From: an uncultured Tenacibaculum sp.
Lineage (GTDB): Bacteria; Bacteroidota; Bacteroidia; Flavobacteriales; Flavobacteriaceae
NCBI GenBank assembly: GCA_947501615.1
Contig: CANMWK010000004.1
Location: 186,001-250,000 of the forward strand
Length of the DNA: 64,000 nucleotides
Direction of reading: 5' to 3'
Under the pieces are notes generated by a model that was not told where the DNA came from, did not search any database, and saw nothing but the letters and a program-made list of their open reading frames with translations. Position numbers and translations under genes: made by a program. This document shows, piece after piece, positions 8,835-17,910 of this stretch (position 1 is its first letter; each line of letters opens with the position of its first letter).

Positions 8835-11480
8835 TTAATCTTCTTTTATTTTCAACTTCAGGAAATTATTCTTGACAAGAAATTTATTATAAATCGGAGC
8901 CAACTTTCTTATTTCTTCTAATTCTTTCATCCAATCTAAAACACTAATTTCATTTTTAAATTCGTTAGTTTTTCTGAATATATTAAAAATTTTCAATGCG
9001 ATTGTTCGAGGTATTCCACTAGATATTAAAAGTATTACTACAGGCTCTTGAGTACCTAATTCTATATGTATTGGTAAAGCCAAAGTCATTTTATACTTCT
9101 CTTTTTGATCTTCATTTAAGAGTTTATCAAGAATGGAAACCAAAACTTTTAAATACTTGAGGAATGAAAAAGTTGTAACTTTTAGATTGATTCTTATTAC
9201 ATCATTTATCATTCTATTTATATGTTCGATATTTTTTGGATCGATTCTTTTATCTGGCTTAACTCTTTCATCTTCAGAATAATATTTTATTCTACTAGAA
9301 ATTAATTCTCCAATACTATTCCCTTCAATCCAATTAACAGCATTAATACAAATACCTGTTGGTGTTATTGATAAACTATCTTTCTTCCAGATTTCATATG
9401 TAATATTAAATATTTCATCTAATCTAACTATTATTGAATCAAGTTGCCAAAAGAAATTTTTTTTCTCATATTCTAGTAAGTCTGACTGTTCTCTCCTATG
9501 TATCTTTAAAAAATTTGAATTAGGATGTATAACCCATTTTTCTAATCCATCACTTATCACTTTTTTATAAACTTGGTCTTGTAAAACCGGGTCAATTGTT
9601 GGGTTTTCTTTAATTATATCATAAGGGATTTTAATCTCATTAATAGAATTATTTACTTTTTTTATAATTTCATTAAACTTGTCATTTTTAATGTCATATT
9701 TATTTAAAAAAGATTCAAGCTCATTTCCCTTTCTTAAAGCCTTATTTCGTAAAGAAATTATAAGGTTTTTAATTTTTGGTTTTTTTAAATCAGTGCTTGG
9801 TTTTTCAATATCCATGACATCAATTTCAGAAAGAGCTTTAGAACTTGATGTCTTTACTTCTTTTGTGTAACTGGTTTGATAATAATCTTCTACCCACTCA
9901 ATATTATTCTTTTTACTTACACAATATATAGTTCCAAATAATGTGTTTTTTAATCTACCAGCTCTCCCAATTAAATTACCAAACTCAAAATTAGATAATG
10001 GAACGTTATTTTTCTCTGGCTTTGTTACAAAAAGATTATCTGCAGGTAAGTTAACACCTTCCAATAAGGTAGATGTGCAAAATAGTGTAGTAATAATACC
10101 TGATTCGAAAAGTGATTCTATTTCTTTTCTAACAAATTCGGACAATACGCTGTAATGAAATGCCACTCTGTTCTCTAAACATTTAACCAAATAATATTTT
10201 GGATGAATCTCAGTTTTTATAAAATTTATTAAATCTTTTAACTCTTGAGGTAAATCTTCAGTAACTTTAGATTTTTCACTAAATTTTAATGCCCATTTTT
10301 GTGCATTATTCCCTCTAGGACTATAGATTAAATTACTTTCATTTTTTTTACTTAGTACATTAATTATATCTGCAAGACCACTTCCTATATTTAAATTAAA
10401 GTTCCTTTCAATTTTATCTATCTTTACTACGTCTTTGATTTCATAAAACACTCTATCATTTGCAAATAATGTTAATGATAAAGAATCTGAATGTAATTTA
10501 ATTACTGTTCTCAACTGAAAAACAGGTGACAAATCAGTGTTAATAGTTTTACTTTCTTTATTAAATAATTCCTTGAAAATTTTATTAGAATTCGAAATAA
10601 AAGGACCTGCAGTAATTATTTTTGTATTAATATAATTTCTAGAGAATTCTTCATAAACGTGTTCAAATAAATTTCCTCTCCCATCTTCGTTTTCTACATT
10701 TTGAATTTCATCTACAAAAATTAAATTAGGTATGATTTTAATAGTTTGTGAATTAATTATTTTCAGAGCTCTTTCTGGTGTAATAACATAAATTAGTTTT
10801 TCTGCAAATACTTCTTCATCTTCTATAAAAGCATTTTTAATAACAATTTCTGGTATTTCACTTCTGAGTTCTTCACTTACTTGATTAATTAATGCTCGAG
10901 ATGGAACTATATAGAATACAGTATAACTTTTGTTACTTTTAAATTCATTTTCAATAAATTTTTTTAAAATGAATGATTTTCCTGAAGATGTTGGAGCTGA
11001 TATAGATATATGCTTTTTATCATGTAAATTTTCATAAAGTTCTTTCTGAAAGTCAGTAAGTAAATATGGTTTTTCTTCTATTAAAATAGAATTATCTATC
11101 CTTTTCTTGACTAGTTCTTGAATTAATAGCAAATCCTCATTGAAATTAAATTTTTCTTGAGCTTTTAAATGTTTTGTTGCTGCTAAATTTCCTATTCTAG
11201 AAAATAGAATATAAACTATCTTAAGAATTTCTTGATTTTGATTATTATTCAAAAAAAGTAGAATAGCTAAGTCTTGTACTTTTTTTAAATGCTTTTCATC
11301 CCCACTATTTGATAAAATAGATGCTAACCAAATTGCTTTTCTTATCTTTTTTTTATCGTTTTCTTTAAAAGAAAGTGAAGCAATTTTTCTACTTAAAAGA
11401 TTAATAACTTCTTTTTCTATTACATCATTTAAAGTTTCATTATTATATATATTTTCAAATCGTTCCATGAAAGTAATCAT
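8835..11480 (-). CDS. hamB: Hachiman helicase HamB (SKI2-like)
   Basis: An 881-residue superfamily 2 helicase. It has SAPTSSGKS (Walker A, 161-169), FVDEIQ (motif II, 255-260), TSTLLEGVNLPA (motif V, 469-480) and GNLIGRAGRL (motif VI, 501-510), the spacing of SKI2-like helicases. An N-terminal helical region of about 135 residues precedes the helicase core and a ~370-residue helical tail follows. In Hachiman, HamB binds and unwinds DNA and restrains the HamA nuclease until phage or damaged DNA is sensed (published work on the family). Its ATG overlaps the hamA stop by 4 bases (ATGA), implying translational coupling. It is long compared with HamA but normal for HamB. Confidence 0.88.
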   Translation of the reverse strand: MITFMERFENIYNNETLNDVIEKEVINLLSRKIASLSFKENDKKKIRKAIWLASILSNSGDEKHLKKVQDLAILLFLNNNQNQEILKIVYILFSRIGNLAATKHLKAQEKFNFNEDLLLIQELVKKRIDNSILIEEKPYLLTDFQKELYENLHDKKHISISAPTSSGKSFILKKFIENEFKSNKSYTVFYIVPSRALINQVSEELRSEIPEIVIKNAFIEDEEVFAEKLIYVITPERALKIINSQTIKIIPNLIFVDEIQNVENEDGRGNLFEHVYEEFSRNYINTKIITAGPFISNSNKIFKELFNKESKTINTDLSPVFQLRTVIKLHSDSLSLTLFANDRVFYEIKDVVKIDKIERNFNLNIGSGLADIINVLSKKNESNLIYSPRGNNAQKWALKFSEKSKVTEDLPQELKDLINFIKTEIHPKYYLVKCLENRVAFHYSVLSEFVRKEIESLFESGIITTLFCTSTLLEGVNLPADNLFVTKPEKNNVPLSNFEFGNLIGRAGRLKNTLFGTIYCVSKKNNIEWVEDYYQTSYTKEVKTSSSKALSEIDVMDIEKPSTDLKKPKIKNLIISLRNKALRKGNELESFLNKYDIKNDKFNEIIKKVNNSINEIKIPYDIIKENPTIDPVLQDQVYKKVISDGLEKWVIHPNSNFLKIHRREQSDLLEYEKKNFFWQLDSIIVRLDEIFNITYEIWKKDSLSITPTGICINAVNWIEGNSIGELISSRIKYYSEDERVKPDKRIDPKNIEHINRMINDVIRINLKVTTFSFLKYLKVLVSILDKLLNEDQKEKYKMTLALPIHIELGTQEPVVILLISSGIPRTIALKIFNIFRKTNEFKNEISVLDWMKELEEIRKLAPIYNKFLVKNNFLKLKIKED

Positions 11481-12457
11481 TTATAAGGAACTTTATGAAT
11501 ATTGAAATACATTCCTTCTCTAAATTCACTTATATTATTAAATGGAAAACAGAAAAAATCAATATATACCCTTTGGATGAGAGGGAAACTCTTCAACTTT
11601 TTCTTTATCTTGTTTAAAAACTTTGATTTTTCTTTTTCCATAAATTTCTTAATCATTAACTCTAATTCTGCTTTGTTTTTTGCTTTTTTCTCAGAAGATA
11701 CTATCCTATTAGTGTTAAACATTAATAAAATGGGATGTACTATAACCTGACTTCTAAATGCATCTGTCCCTGGAGTTAATAAATCGTAAATTTTATCATA
11801 ATCTACATCGTTATCACCCATAAAGATTGTTTTGTTAGCAACAATAAATTCTATTTCTTCAAATTCTTTCTGGGTTTTGGGTAGGTGAAATCTATTGATA
11901 GAATCAAAAGCTTCATCAACACAATCACTAAATCCTTGCATGATTTTTGATTCACCAATTAAAATTGATGGTTCAAATACACCTTCTTCAATTTCATAAT
12001 TACCTAAGAAAATTCCGTCACCTCCTTTTACTTGATCTTTAAAGTTTGATAATCCTTCTATTTTATGAGCCACCATCTTACTTTTTAAAATGCTCTCAGT
12101 CAAAGCAAATAATAAAAGTTCGCCATACTTTCCATCAGTTTCTGGATTCTTTTTTCCAAAAAAAGAAACAGCCTCATTATATAATGCTGATTCTAATCTT
12201 TTATTAGCTAATTCTTCTCCAAACTTAGATTCTAAAGCAGTAAATTTATTTTGTTTAGATCTTTCTGAATGGACGTAATCAGTAAGAAAATACCCTAACT
12301 CTTCTATTAATGAATTACAATTAAAACGAGTTCCCGAAGTTTTTGGGGTATATCCTCTAATAGTAATCTTAAAGTCTTTTAAAGTAAAATGTTCAATTAA
12401 TTGTCTTTCTACCCATTGAGTATCAATATTTATCTTCTTCTCCCAATCTATGTTCAT
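11477..12457 (-). CDS. hamA: Hachiman effector nuclease HamA (DUF1837)
   Basis: 326 residues from ATG 12457; a TTG at 12475 would add six. DUF1837 pattern: SGTRFNCNSLIEELGYFLTD near the N-terminus, then KYGELLLFALTESIL, GGDGIFLG and ILIGESK. The D (about 147) in GGDG and E-x-K (about 169 and 171) in GESK form a plausible PD-(D/E)xK nuclease site, with a further Glu in GEL (about 113). In Hachiman, HamA is the DNA-degrading effector controlled by HamB. It is the first gene of a two-gene operon, preceded by about 0.97 kb without genes. Loss of ExK would abolish cleavage, but both residues are present, so the system looks intact. Confidence 0.88.
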   Translation of the reverse strand: MNIDWEKKINIDTQWVERQLIEHFTLKDFKITIRGYTPKTSGTRFNCNSLIEELGYFLTDYVHSERSKQNKFTALESKFGEELANKRLESALYNEAVSFFGKKNPETDGKYGELLLFALTESILKSKMVAHKIEGLSNFKDQVKGGDGIFLGNYEIEEGVFEPSILIGESKIMQGFSDCVDEAFDSINRFHLPKTQKEFEEIEFIVANKTIFMGDNDVDYDKIYDLLTPGTDAFRSQVIVHPILLMFNTNRIVSSEKKAKNKAELELMIKKFMEKEKSKFLNKIKKKLKSFPLIQRVYIDFFCFPFNNISEFREGMYFNIHKVPYK

Positions 12458-12766
12458 ATAAAATATTTTAAGCAAACAAAATTAGTAATAGCATGGCATG
12501 CTCTTTTACGGCTCTCCTTAAGAACATTACTAAATTTACAGTTTATTATTGTTAAAAAATGAAGGAATAGGAGGGTTGTGCTATTTCTTTATCTTTTTTC
12601 GGTTGCTAAAGAAAATAAAATTATTTAGGGTTGTTTACCTGTAGCATAGGGGAAAAACACCCTTTTTTTGGTCAGTGATCTGTTATCAGTAAACAATGAT
12701 CAATGTTTTATAGGTATAGTTTTGTTTTTTATTATTGATAATCAAACTATTATAATTCATATATAG

Positions 12767-12976
12767 TGAGAAGCTGAAATAAATTCAGCTTAACGAACGA
12801 AATTGTTCCACGGTAAACTCTTCTATTTTTAAACGTCATACAGAGATTAAACCATAAAATCCACCGCAAGAAACGAACAAAATGAAAAGCTGTTTGAGCG
12901 ATAGCGAGTTCTTTTCATTTCGTTTCGAGGATGTGAGTTTTATGAGTGAGAAGCTGAAATAAATTCAGCTTGACGA
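12767..12976. repeat. Direct repeat pair around GAAGCTGAAATAAATTCAGC
   Basis: GTGAGAAGCTGAAATAAATT plus CAGCTT(A/G)ACGA occurs at about 12767-12797 and again at about 12945-12976, 178 bases apart. Each unit contains the hairpin AAGCTGAA-TAAA-TTCAGCTT. Both are followed by a looser conserved stretch (GAAATTGTTC / GAAATGTTC). It is part of the array upstream of Hachiman. Confidence 0.75.
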
Positions 12977-13026
12977 GAGAAATGTTCTACAATAAAACTC
13001 GTAACTCACTCAAAAATATCTCTCGA

Positions 13027-13426
13027 TAAAAATAAACATCGGTGCCTGAGGCCCTCGAAGGCACGTACAATTTTTATGCAATACTCGAAATATTATCAAA
13101 ACCATATGAGAAGCTGAAATACTGAAATAGATTACTTCGGATTCCCTTCGAGGACCTCAGGGAACACTCGCAAAAAATGAACAAAATGTTACACGATAAA
13201 ACTCGAAACACCCTCTATAAAAATAAACATCGGTGCCTGAGGCTCTCGAAGGCACGCACAATTTTAATGCAATACTCGAAATATTATCAAAACCATATGA
13301 GAAGCTGAAAAAATGAAATAGATTACTTCGGATTCCCTTCGATTTCCTTCGATATAACTCAGAATACGCTCAGGGAACACTTGCAAAAAATGAACATCGG
13401 TGCCTGAGGCCCTCGAAGGCACGTTA
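13027..13426. repeat. Tandem ~150-190 bp palindromic repeats (two full units plus a partial)
   Basis: Unit 1 (about 13027-13177) and unit 2 (about 13217-13394) share AAATAAACATCGGTGCCTGA, the palindrome GTGCCT...AGGCAC, then GCAATACTCGAAATATTATC, CATATGAGAAGCTGAAA, TAGATTACTTCGGATTCCCT and AGGGAACACT. A third partial unit (about 13392-13426) holds only the GTGCCTGAGGCCCTCGAAGG hairpin. The unit ends right against the stop of the TPMT gene at 13430. Confidence 0.8.
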
Positions 13427-13429
13427 TAA

Positions 13430-14026
13430 TTACTTTTTAGCCTGAAAAACCCCAAATAGTTCGATGTCTTTCCGAGCTGGAATTGAATTATTGCTTTTTT
13501 CAAAAGAAATAACTTCAAAATACGGAGAAAAATAACTCAAATATTCTTCTTTATCTCCGCCAAACGGACGTTTTTCTAAATCTCCAGTTAATGGAATATC
13601 AAACCATAAACCAATTAATTTTCCGTTTGGTTTTAACAACTCGTGCATCTTTTTTGCATAAGCCTTTCGAGTTTCTGGAAGTGGAGGAAAAGAACAAAAA
13701 AATGTTTGTTCAATAATTAAGTCATATTGACCTTCAAACTCAAAAAAATCGGCTTCTAAAAGCTGGTTTTTAGGAAAATCAGGATTTCGTTCTGCAAATG
13801 CTTGTAAAGGCTGGTTAGCAATGTCTAAAACCTCAACATTTAAAAATCCTTTTTTATGTAAATATTCTGCTTCGTAAGCATTTCCTGCTCCTGGAATTAA
13901 AATGCGTAAGTCTTTATTAGTTAATTGATCGAAATACGTTTGTAGTGGGAGGGAAGCTGCGCCTAAATCCCAACCCGTGTTGCCCTGAATGTAACGTTGC
14001 GACCAGTATTCTTTTGTAGTACTCAA
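13430..14026 (-). CDS. TPMT-family SAM-dependent methyltransferase
   Basis: 198 residues from a TTG start (no ATG is better placed). YWSQRYIQGNTGWDLGAAS is the N-terminal signature of the thiopurine S-methyltransferase family; LRILIPGAGNAYEAEYL is the SAM-binding loop; LLEADFFEF and DLIIEQTFFCSFPP follow, as in thiol/halide methyltransferases. It should methylate a small thiol or similar nucleophile in the cytoplasm. It is single-copy and ends at the border of the repeat array. Exact substrate unknown. Confidence 0.85.
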   Translation of the reverse strand: MSTTKEYWSQRYIQGNTGWDLGAASLPLQTYFDQLTNKDLRILIPGAGNAYEAEYLHKKGFLNVEVLDIANQPLQAFAERNPDFPKNQLLEADFFEFEGQYDLIIEQTFFCSFPPLPETRKAYAKKMHELLKPNGKLIGLWFDIPLTGDLEKRPFGGDKEEYLSYFSPYFEVISFEKSNNSIPARKDIELFGVFQAKK

Positions 14027-14058
14027 ATTGTTTATATTTTACTTAAAAATACAACTTT

Positions 14059-14667
14059 TTAGTGTTTTCTATAACCTACAAACTCTTTTCCTAGCATTGG
14101 AAAAGGATACAGTTTTATTAATTTTTCTGTTACTTCTTTGATAGGATATGAAACTTCCCGTTTGCTATTATAATATGATGAAATAAATAAAGTTTGATCT
14201 ATTTGCTCTATTCTGTACTTTTTACCTTCTTTTATCTTTTGTAATTCTAAGGTTTCTTGATTACTTAGTTCTTTATTGAAAATGAATTCTTCTTCACTAT
14301 TTTCAACTTTTATTTTGTAAACAAAAGATTCTATTTCTTCAATTTTTAGGGGTGTTATTGTAGGTACTAGCCGATCGAAATTACACTCAAAAGTAACTTC
14401 TATATCATTACTTGTGCCTTCAAAATATATTATGATTTGATTTTCATTTACTACTGTAAACTCGTGAGCAATTTCATCTTTTGAGTTCAAAAAAGATAAA
14501 TTACCTAATTTAAGTTGTAATTCTGGATTTTTTAGTGAAAAATCCCTATGAAAAATCACTTTTTCTTCTTCTATTTCAATGAGTTGAAAACCTGGAAAGC
14601 CCTTTTTTCCATTATTATGACTAATATCTCTTATCAACCATTTTCCTTGTAAATTCTTATTTTTCAT
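14059..14667 (-). CDS. Hypothetical protein (about 202 aa)
   Basis: ATG at 14667 is preferred over a TTG at 14682. There is no signal peptide or membrane segment. The N-terminal GKWLIRDISHNNGKKGFPGFQLIEI and several beta-rich stretches suggest a lipocalin-like or calycin-like barrel, but this is only an impression. It lies 32 bases upstream of the methyltransferase gene on the same strand. No family recognised. Confidence 0.55.
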   Translation of the reverse strand: MKNKNLQGKWLIRDISHNNGKKGFPGFQLIEIEEEKVIFHRDFSLKNPELQLKLGNLSFLNSKDEIAHEFTVVNENQIIIYFEGTSNDIEVTFECNFDRLVPTITPLKIEEIESFVYKIKVENSEEEFIFNKELSNQETLELQKIKEGKKYRIEQIDQTLFISSYYNSKREVSYPIKEVTEKLIKLYPFPMLGKEFVGYRKH

Positions 14668-14704
14668 GGTTGCAATATTCAAAAAAAATTACAACAACTA
14701 AAAA

Positions 14705-14733
14705 TACCGACAGTTTTCACCATCGGCATTTTT
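14705..14733 (-). terminator. Probable terminator after the 187-aa lipoprotein gene
   Basis: CCGACAGTTTTCACCATCGG can pair as CCGA/TCGG with a partly pairing interior. On the minus strand it runs into TATTTTTAG. It lies just downstream of the stop at 14761. Confidence 0.5.
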
Positions 14734-14760
14734 GTATATTTAATTCTTAAATTCGGTAGC

Positions 14761-15324
14761 TTAGTTTCCTAAGATTACAGTGTACACAACTTGATCTACA
14801 TTCCAACCTCTTTCGTTAAAACATCCGTTTTGTGCATCTGCTTGAACAAAAGCGATTTTTAATGGACTTACTTGACGCTCGATCTCAGCAATATGCGCAT
14901 CAAATTGAAATTGATATCTATCTAAATTAATATCTGAATCACCATCGATATAATATGAATAATCGAAAGTAAATTGCTGTGCTTGTGGAGGAAAAATTAA
15001 TGTTCCTTGTGAAAAATTAATACAGTTTGATGTATTTACATAGGCTTCTATTTCTAAAGCAGCATCTCTTCCACATCCGATATCGCTATCTAAAGTACAG
15101 TTTACAATTCTTTGAGAGATTGCATTTGCTTGTATCTTTTTCCCTTCTTTAAGTTCTTTAGCTAATTGCTGTACTTCTGGAGTATTTGAAACATCAATTA
15201 CACTAATAAATTGTTGATTTTGATTTGTTGTTGGTACTACTTCGGTAGTTACAGTATCATCTTTTTGACAGCTGTTAAAAGCAATAACTACTACTGCTAC
15301 AATAAGTAATTTAAAAGTTTTCAT
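14761..15324 (-). CDS. Hypothetical lipoprotein (187 aa)
   Basis: Lipoprotein signal LLIVAVVVIAFNSCQKDD (Cys about residue 19). The mature part has a DCTLDSDIGCG-like Cys pair and a C-terminal Cys, suggesting disulfides in the envelope; the centre is acidic. It has its own terminator downstream and an AT-rich leader upstream, so it is probably monocistronic. No family recognised. Confidence 0.6.
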   Translation of the reverse strand: MKTFKLLIVAVVVIAFNSCQKDDTVTTEVVPTTNQNQQFISVIDVSNTPEVQQLAKELKEGKKIQANAISQRIVNCTLDSDIGCGRDAALEIEAYVNTSNCINFSQGTLIFPPQAQQFTFDYSYYIDGDSDINLDRYQFQFDAHIAEIERQVSPLKIAFVQADAQNGCFNERGWNVDQVVYTVILGN

Positions 15325-15523
15325 TTTTAATGAAGATTAAAGGTTAATTTGAGCATGAATTTACCTAAAATCGATATTGAAAAAACTTATTTTCTGAATG
15401 GTAATAGAACTATAATATTCTTAAAACTAACTTAACAGATTACTAAACTTTTATTGCTAAAATTTTAATCTGTCTTTAAAAATTGAGTGGTATTTTTATT
15501 GGTTTTAAACCGTTTACAAATTA

Positions 15524-16519
15524 CTATTCTACTTTCAATTGTTGTTGTTCAATAATAAAATCAAAACATAAAGCTTCTAATCTTTTACCATTAACTGTTG
15601 CATTCCAAGGACCATGTCCTTTTCCTGCTAAAGGAAAAAACTCATAGTCAACTCCTGTAGCAATATAATTATCTCTTAGTTTTTCAGCTTCACTAAATAA
15701 AACTGTTGGATCTTCTGTTCCATGCATAATAAGTATCGGCGCATCTGAAGTATCGAAACGTTGTTTGTTGTATAAATCATTTAAAATTTCTACAGTAATT
15801 CCGCTTCCCCAGAAATCTAAAACCGTATGTACTTTTGTAGATTGATTTAAATTTGTTGTTGTTAAAGTTGGATCTACTGTCATTGAAATTTCTTCAGTGT
15901 AATCTTCAGGACTAGTAACGCCCAACATTGTTGCTGTAACTGCACCTGCTGAACCGCCTCCAACAGTAATATAATCTGTATTGATATTATACGTACTGGC
16001 ATTGGCGTGTAACCAACGTAATGCTGCTTTAGCATCTCTACTTGCTGGATACAATGCGAAAAACTGATTTACAGCACTTGGATCGAGATTATTTTGCGCA
16101 AAAGGAACCCAAGCCGCTGGAACAGTTCCTAAATCTCCTTGCAATCTGTAATTTATTGAAAAAGTAACCCAACCTCTAGCTGCAAAGTAATTCGCTAAAT
16201 ACGTCATTGATTCTACATCTTTTGATCCAGATACAAATCCGCCACCATGAATTAACAAAATTGCTGGTCTGTTAGTATCTGAGTTATTAGGTACATAAGC
16301 ATCTAACTTTAGTTGTTTTACAGTAGCGTTTGTGCTATTAATGGATTCGTGGCTTAATCCTTCTGCATATGTAATATCTTTTGTTACTGAAACTTCATAT
16401 ACTGCTGCTGTTTTTACTATTGGTATTTTTTGTGTTTCATTAGGTATATCTACATTATTTTCCTCACTACAAGACATCAATAAAACAGAAAACATTAGGG
16501 TATAAATGGTGTACTTCAT
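15524..16519 (-). CDS. Lipoprotein alpha/beta-hydrolase (HSL-type esterase)
   Basis: 331 residues with lipobox LLMSC (Cys17). HGGGFVSG (about 91-98) is the oxyanion-hole motif of hormone-sensitive-lipase-like esterases, GGGSAGA carries the nucleophile Ser190, MHGTEDPTV supplies Asp270 and GKGHGPW His302. All catalytic residues are present, so an active carboxylesterase anchored in the envelope is likely. A related but shorter lipoprotein esterase is encoded at 23051-23896. Natural substrate unknown. It is isolated, with a 204-base gap downstream. Confidence 0.85.
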   Translation of the reverse strand: MKYTIYTLMFSVLLMSCSEENNVDIPNETQKIPIVKTAAVYEVSVTKDITYAEGLSHESINSTNATVKQLKLDAYVPNNSDTNRPAILLIHGGGFVSGSKDVESMTYLANYFAARGWVTFSINYRLQGDLGTVPAAWVPFAQNNLDPSAVNQFFALYPASRDAKAALRWLHANASTYNINTDYITVGGGSAGAVTATMLGVTSPEDYTEEISMTVDPTLTTTNLNQSTKVHTVLDFWGSGITVEILNDLYNKQRFDTSDAPILIMHGTEDPTVLFSEAEKLRDNYIATGVDYEFFPLAGKGHGPWNATVNGKRLEALCFDFIIEQQQLKVE

Positions 16520-16690
16520 GATTAGGGTATATATATTTCTATGACAAAAATTATCGCTAATGGTTTAATTTTAAATCATTTTCCTTCAAGATATAAAATT
16601 TATCACACTGCAAAGAGTGACTTTTCCCCTTTTTTTTGATCTAAAAACGTAGAAGATTATTTAAATTTATAACAACAAAAAATTAAAAAT

Positions 16691-17125
16691 ATGTCTATAT
16701 CAGATTTATATGCAAGTGGAAAGCATAAACAAGAAATGGGTCACTTTGCAAGCATTGTAAAAATAGCTTTAGTAGATAATTCAATTTCTGAAGGAGAACA
16801 AAAGCAATTAGATAGAGCTGCTAAGAAATTAAATATCAGTGAAGAAGAATATCAAAAAATATTAAAAAACCCTGATGCTTATCCTATAAATCCTCCTATT
16901 GGTTATGATGAAAGTATTGAACGTTTGTATCGTTTAACTAAAATGATTTTCGCTGATGGTGATGTTGCTAAAGATGAAGTTGTATTGATGAGAAAAATAA
17001 CTACAGCTTTAAGTTTTCCTTTAGATAATATTGAAAAAGTTTGTGATGAAGCTGTTCATCTGGTATTAAATGATAATGATTTAGATACGTTTATTGAAGC
17101 AATAAAAAAGGTGAATTCTATATAA
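16691..17125 (+). CDS. TerB-like protein
   Basis: 144 residues, all helical. HFASIVKIALVDNSISEGEQKQLDRAAKKLNIS followed by a second similar half (LYRLTKMIFADGDVAKDEVVLMRKI) gives the two-lobed helical bundle of TerB/DjlA-like domains, with acidic loops (DNSISEGE, DGDVAKDE) that bind metal in TerB. It has no signal peptide. Despite the name, a lone TerB domain does not imply tellurite resistance, and no other ter gene is near. Role unknown. Confidence 0.75.
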   Translation: MSISDLYASGKHKQEMGHFASIVKIALVDNSISEGEQKQLDRAAKKLNISEEEYQKILKNPDAYPINPPIGYDESIERLYRLTKMIFADGDVAKDEVVLMRKITTALSFPLDNIEKVCDEAVHLVLNDNDLDTFIEAIKKVNSI

Positions 17126-17182
17126 TTTTTTCACTAAAAAAAATTTTTAGTAGTTTAGTAACAACAACTTATCCCCAAAATT

Positions 17183-17785
17183 ATGATTGTAAAGAAATTA
17201 CTATTCGTTATTTCGTGTTTTGTTTTTGCTACATGTTTTACCCAAAATAAATCTAACAAAAACAAAAAATGGCAAATTGGTATTGGAACGGGTATCGTTA
17301 AATTTTCTGATGAAAACGCAAGTTTTATTGGAGATAAAAATATGATACAGATTCCTAGACTAAACCTTACCATTCCTATTGGAGACAATCTGTCTTTAGA
17401 TGGGGCAATGTCTTTTAATTCTTTTGGTGTTGGTTTTATTGATAATGCTGTGAAGTATTTTTCTTTAGATGGTTCTGTTCGATACAATTTCAATAATCTA
17501 TCTGAAGATATTGTTCCTTATGTTTTTGCTGGTACCAGTTTAGTAGATTCTGAGCGAAAAATGACGCCTACTTTTAATATTGGAGCTGGTGTTACCTATT
17601 GGTTCAGTAAATCCTTAGGATTAAATACACAACTATATTATAAATATTCTTTGGAATCGTTTGAGAGTATGCGTTCTCATATACAAATTACAGGAAGTTT
17701 AATTTATGCTTTTGATATTGGAAATTTATTTTCAGGAAAACCATCATCAGGAGTAGGAGGTGCATGTTATTTTAACCAACATTAG
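17183..17785 (+). CDS. Outer-membrane beta-barrel protein
   Basis: 200 residues with a Sec signal (LLFVISCFVFATCFTQN). The remainder alternates hydrophobic and polar residues in beta-strand style (for example LSLDGAMSFNSFGVGFI, YSLESFESMRSHIQITGSLIYAFDIG), typical of small OmpA-like barrels in Bacteroidota. No peptidoglycan-binding domain is visible. It is probably a structural or transport barrel. It follows the TerB-like gene by 57 bases on the same strand. Confidence 0.7.
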   Translation: MIVKKLLFVISCFVFATCFTQNKSNKNKKWQIGIGTGIVKFSDENASFIGDKNMIQIPRLNLTIPIGDNLSLDGAMSFNSFGVGFIDNAVKYFSLDGSVRYNFNNLSEDIVPYVFAGTSLVDSERKMTPTFNIGAGVTYWFSKSLGLNTQLYYKYSLESFESMRSHIQITGSLIYAFDIGNLFSGKPSSGVGGACYFNQH

Positions 17786-17910
17786 TAAATTTAAATCGTA
17801 ACTTCAGTTATAACAATTGATAAATTGATTTTTATAGATTAAAAAACAACTGGTTTATATACCTTGTATAATTTTAAAGGTATTATATTTACTTATAAAT
17901 TTTTTATGTT

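Larger units (their letters stand above)
12458..13429. other. Gene-free, palindrome-rich region upstream of Hachiman
   Basis: This 972-base stretch has no credible gene. The first ~300 bases are AT-rich and must contain the hamAB promoter; I could not pick a convincing TTTG/TAnnTTTG pair. From about 12767 it is an array of short palindromes and direct repeats, listed below. Confidence 0.75.

Noticed and set aside
13027-13426. Possible CRISPR array
   Set aside because: Units are 150-190 bp, only two and a half copies, differ internally and have no short regular spacers; no cas gene.
13264-13518. An 84-residue minus-strand ORF spanning the repeat array and the TPMT gene end
   Set aside because: It is read from palindromic repeats and overlaps the TPMT gene in another frame; no family resemblance.
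16691-17125. Tellurite resistance locus
   Set aside because: Only a single TerB-like protein; terA/C/D/E/Z are absent.
17155-17493. A 112-residue antisense ORF over the beta-barrel gene
   Set aside because: A shadow ORF with no start context or family; the plus-strand barrel is better supported.
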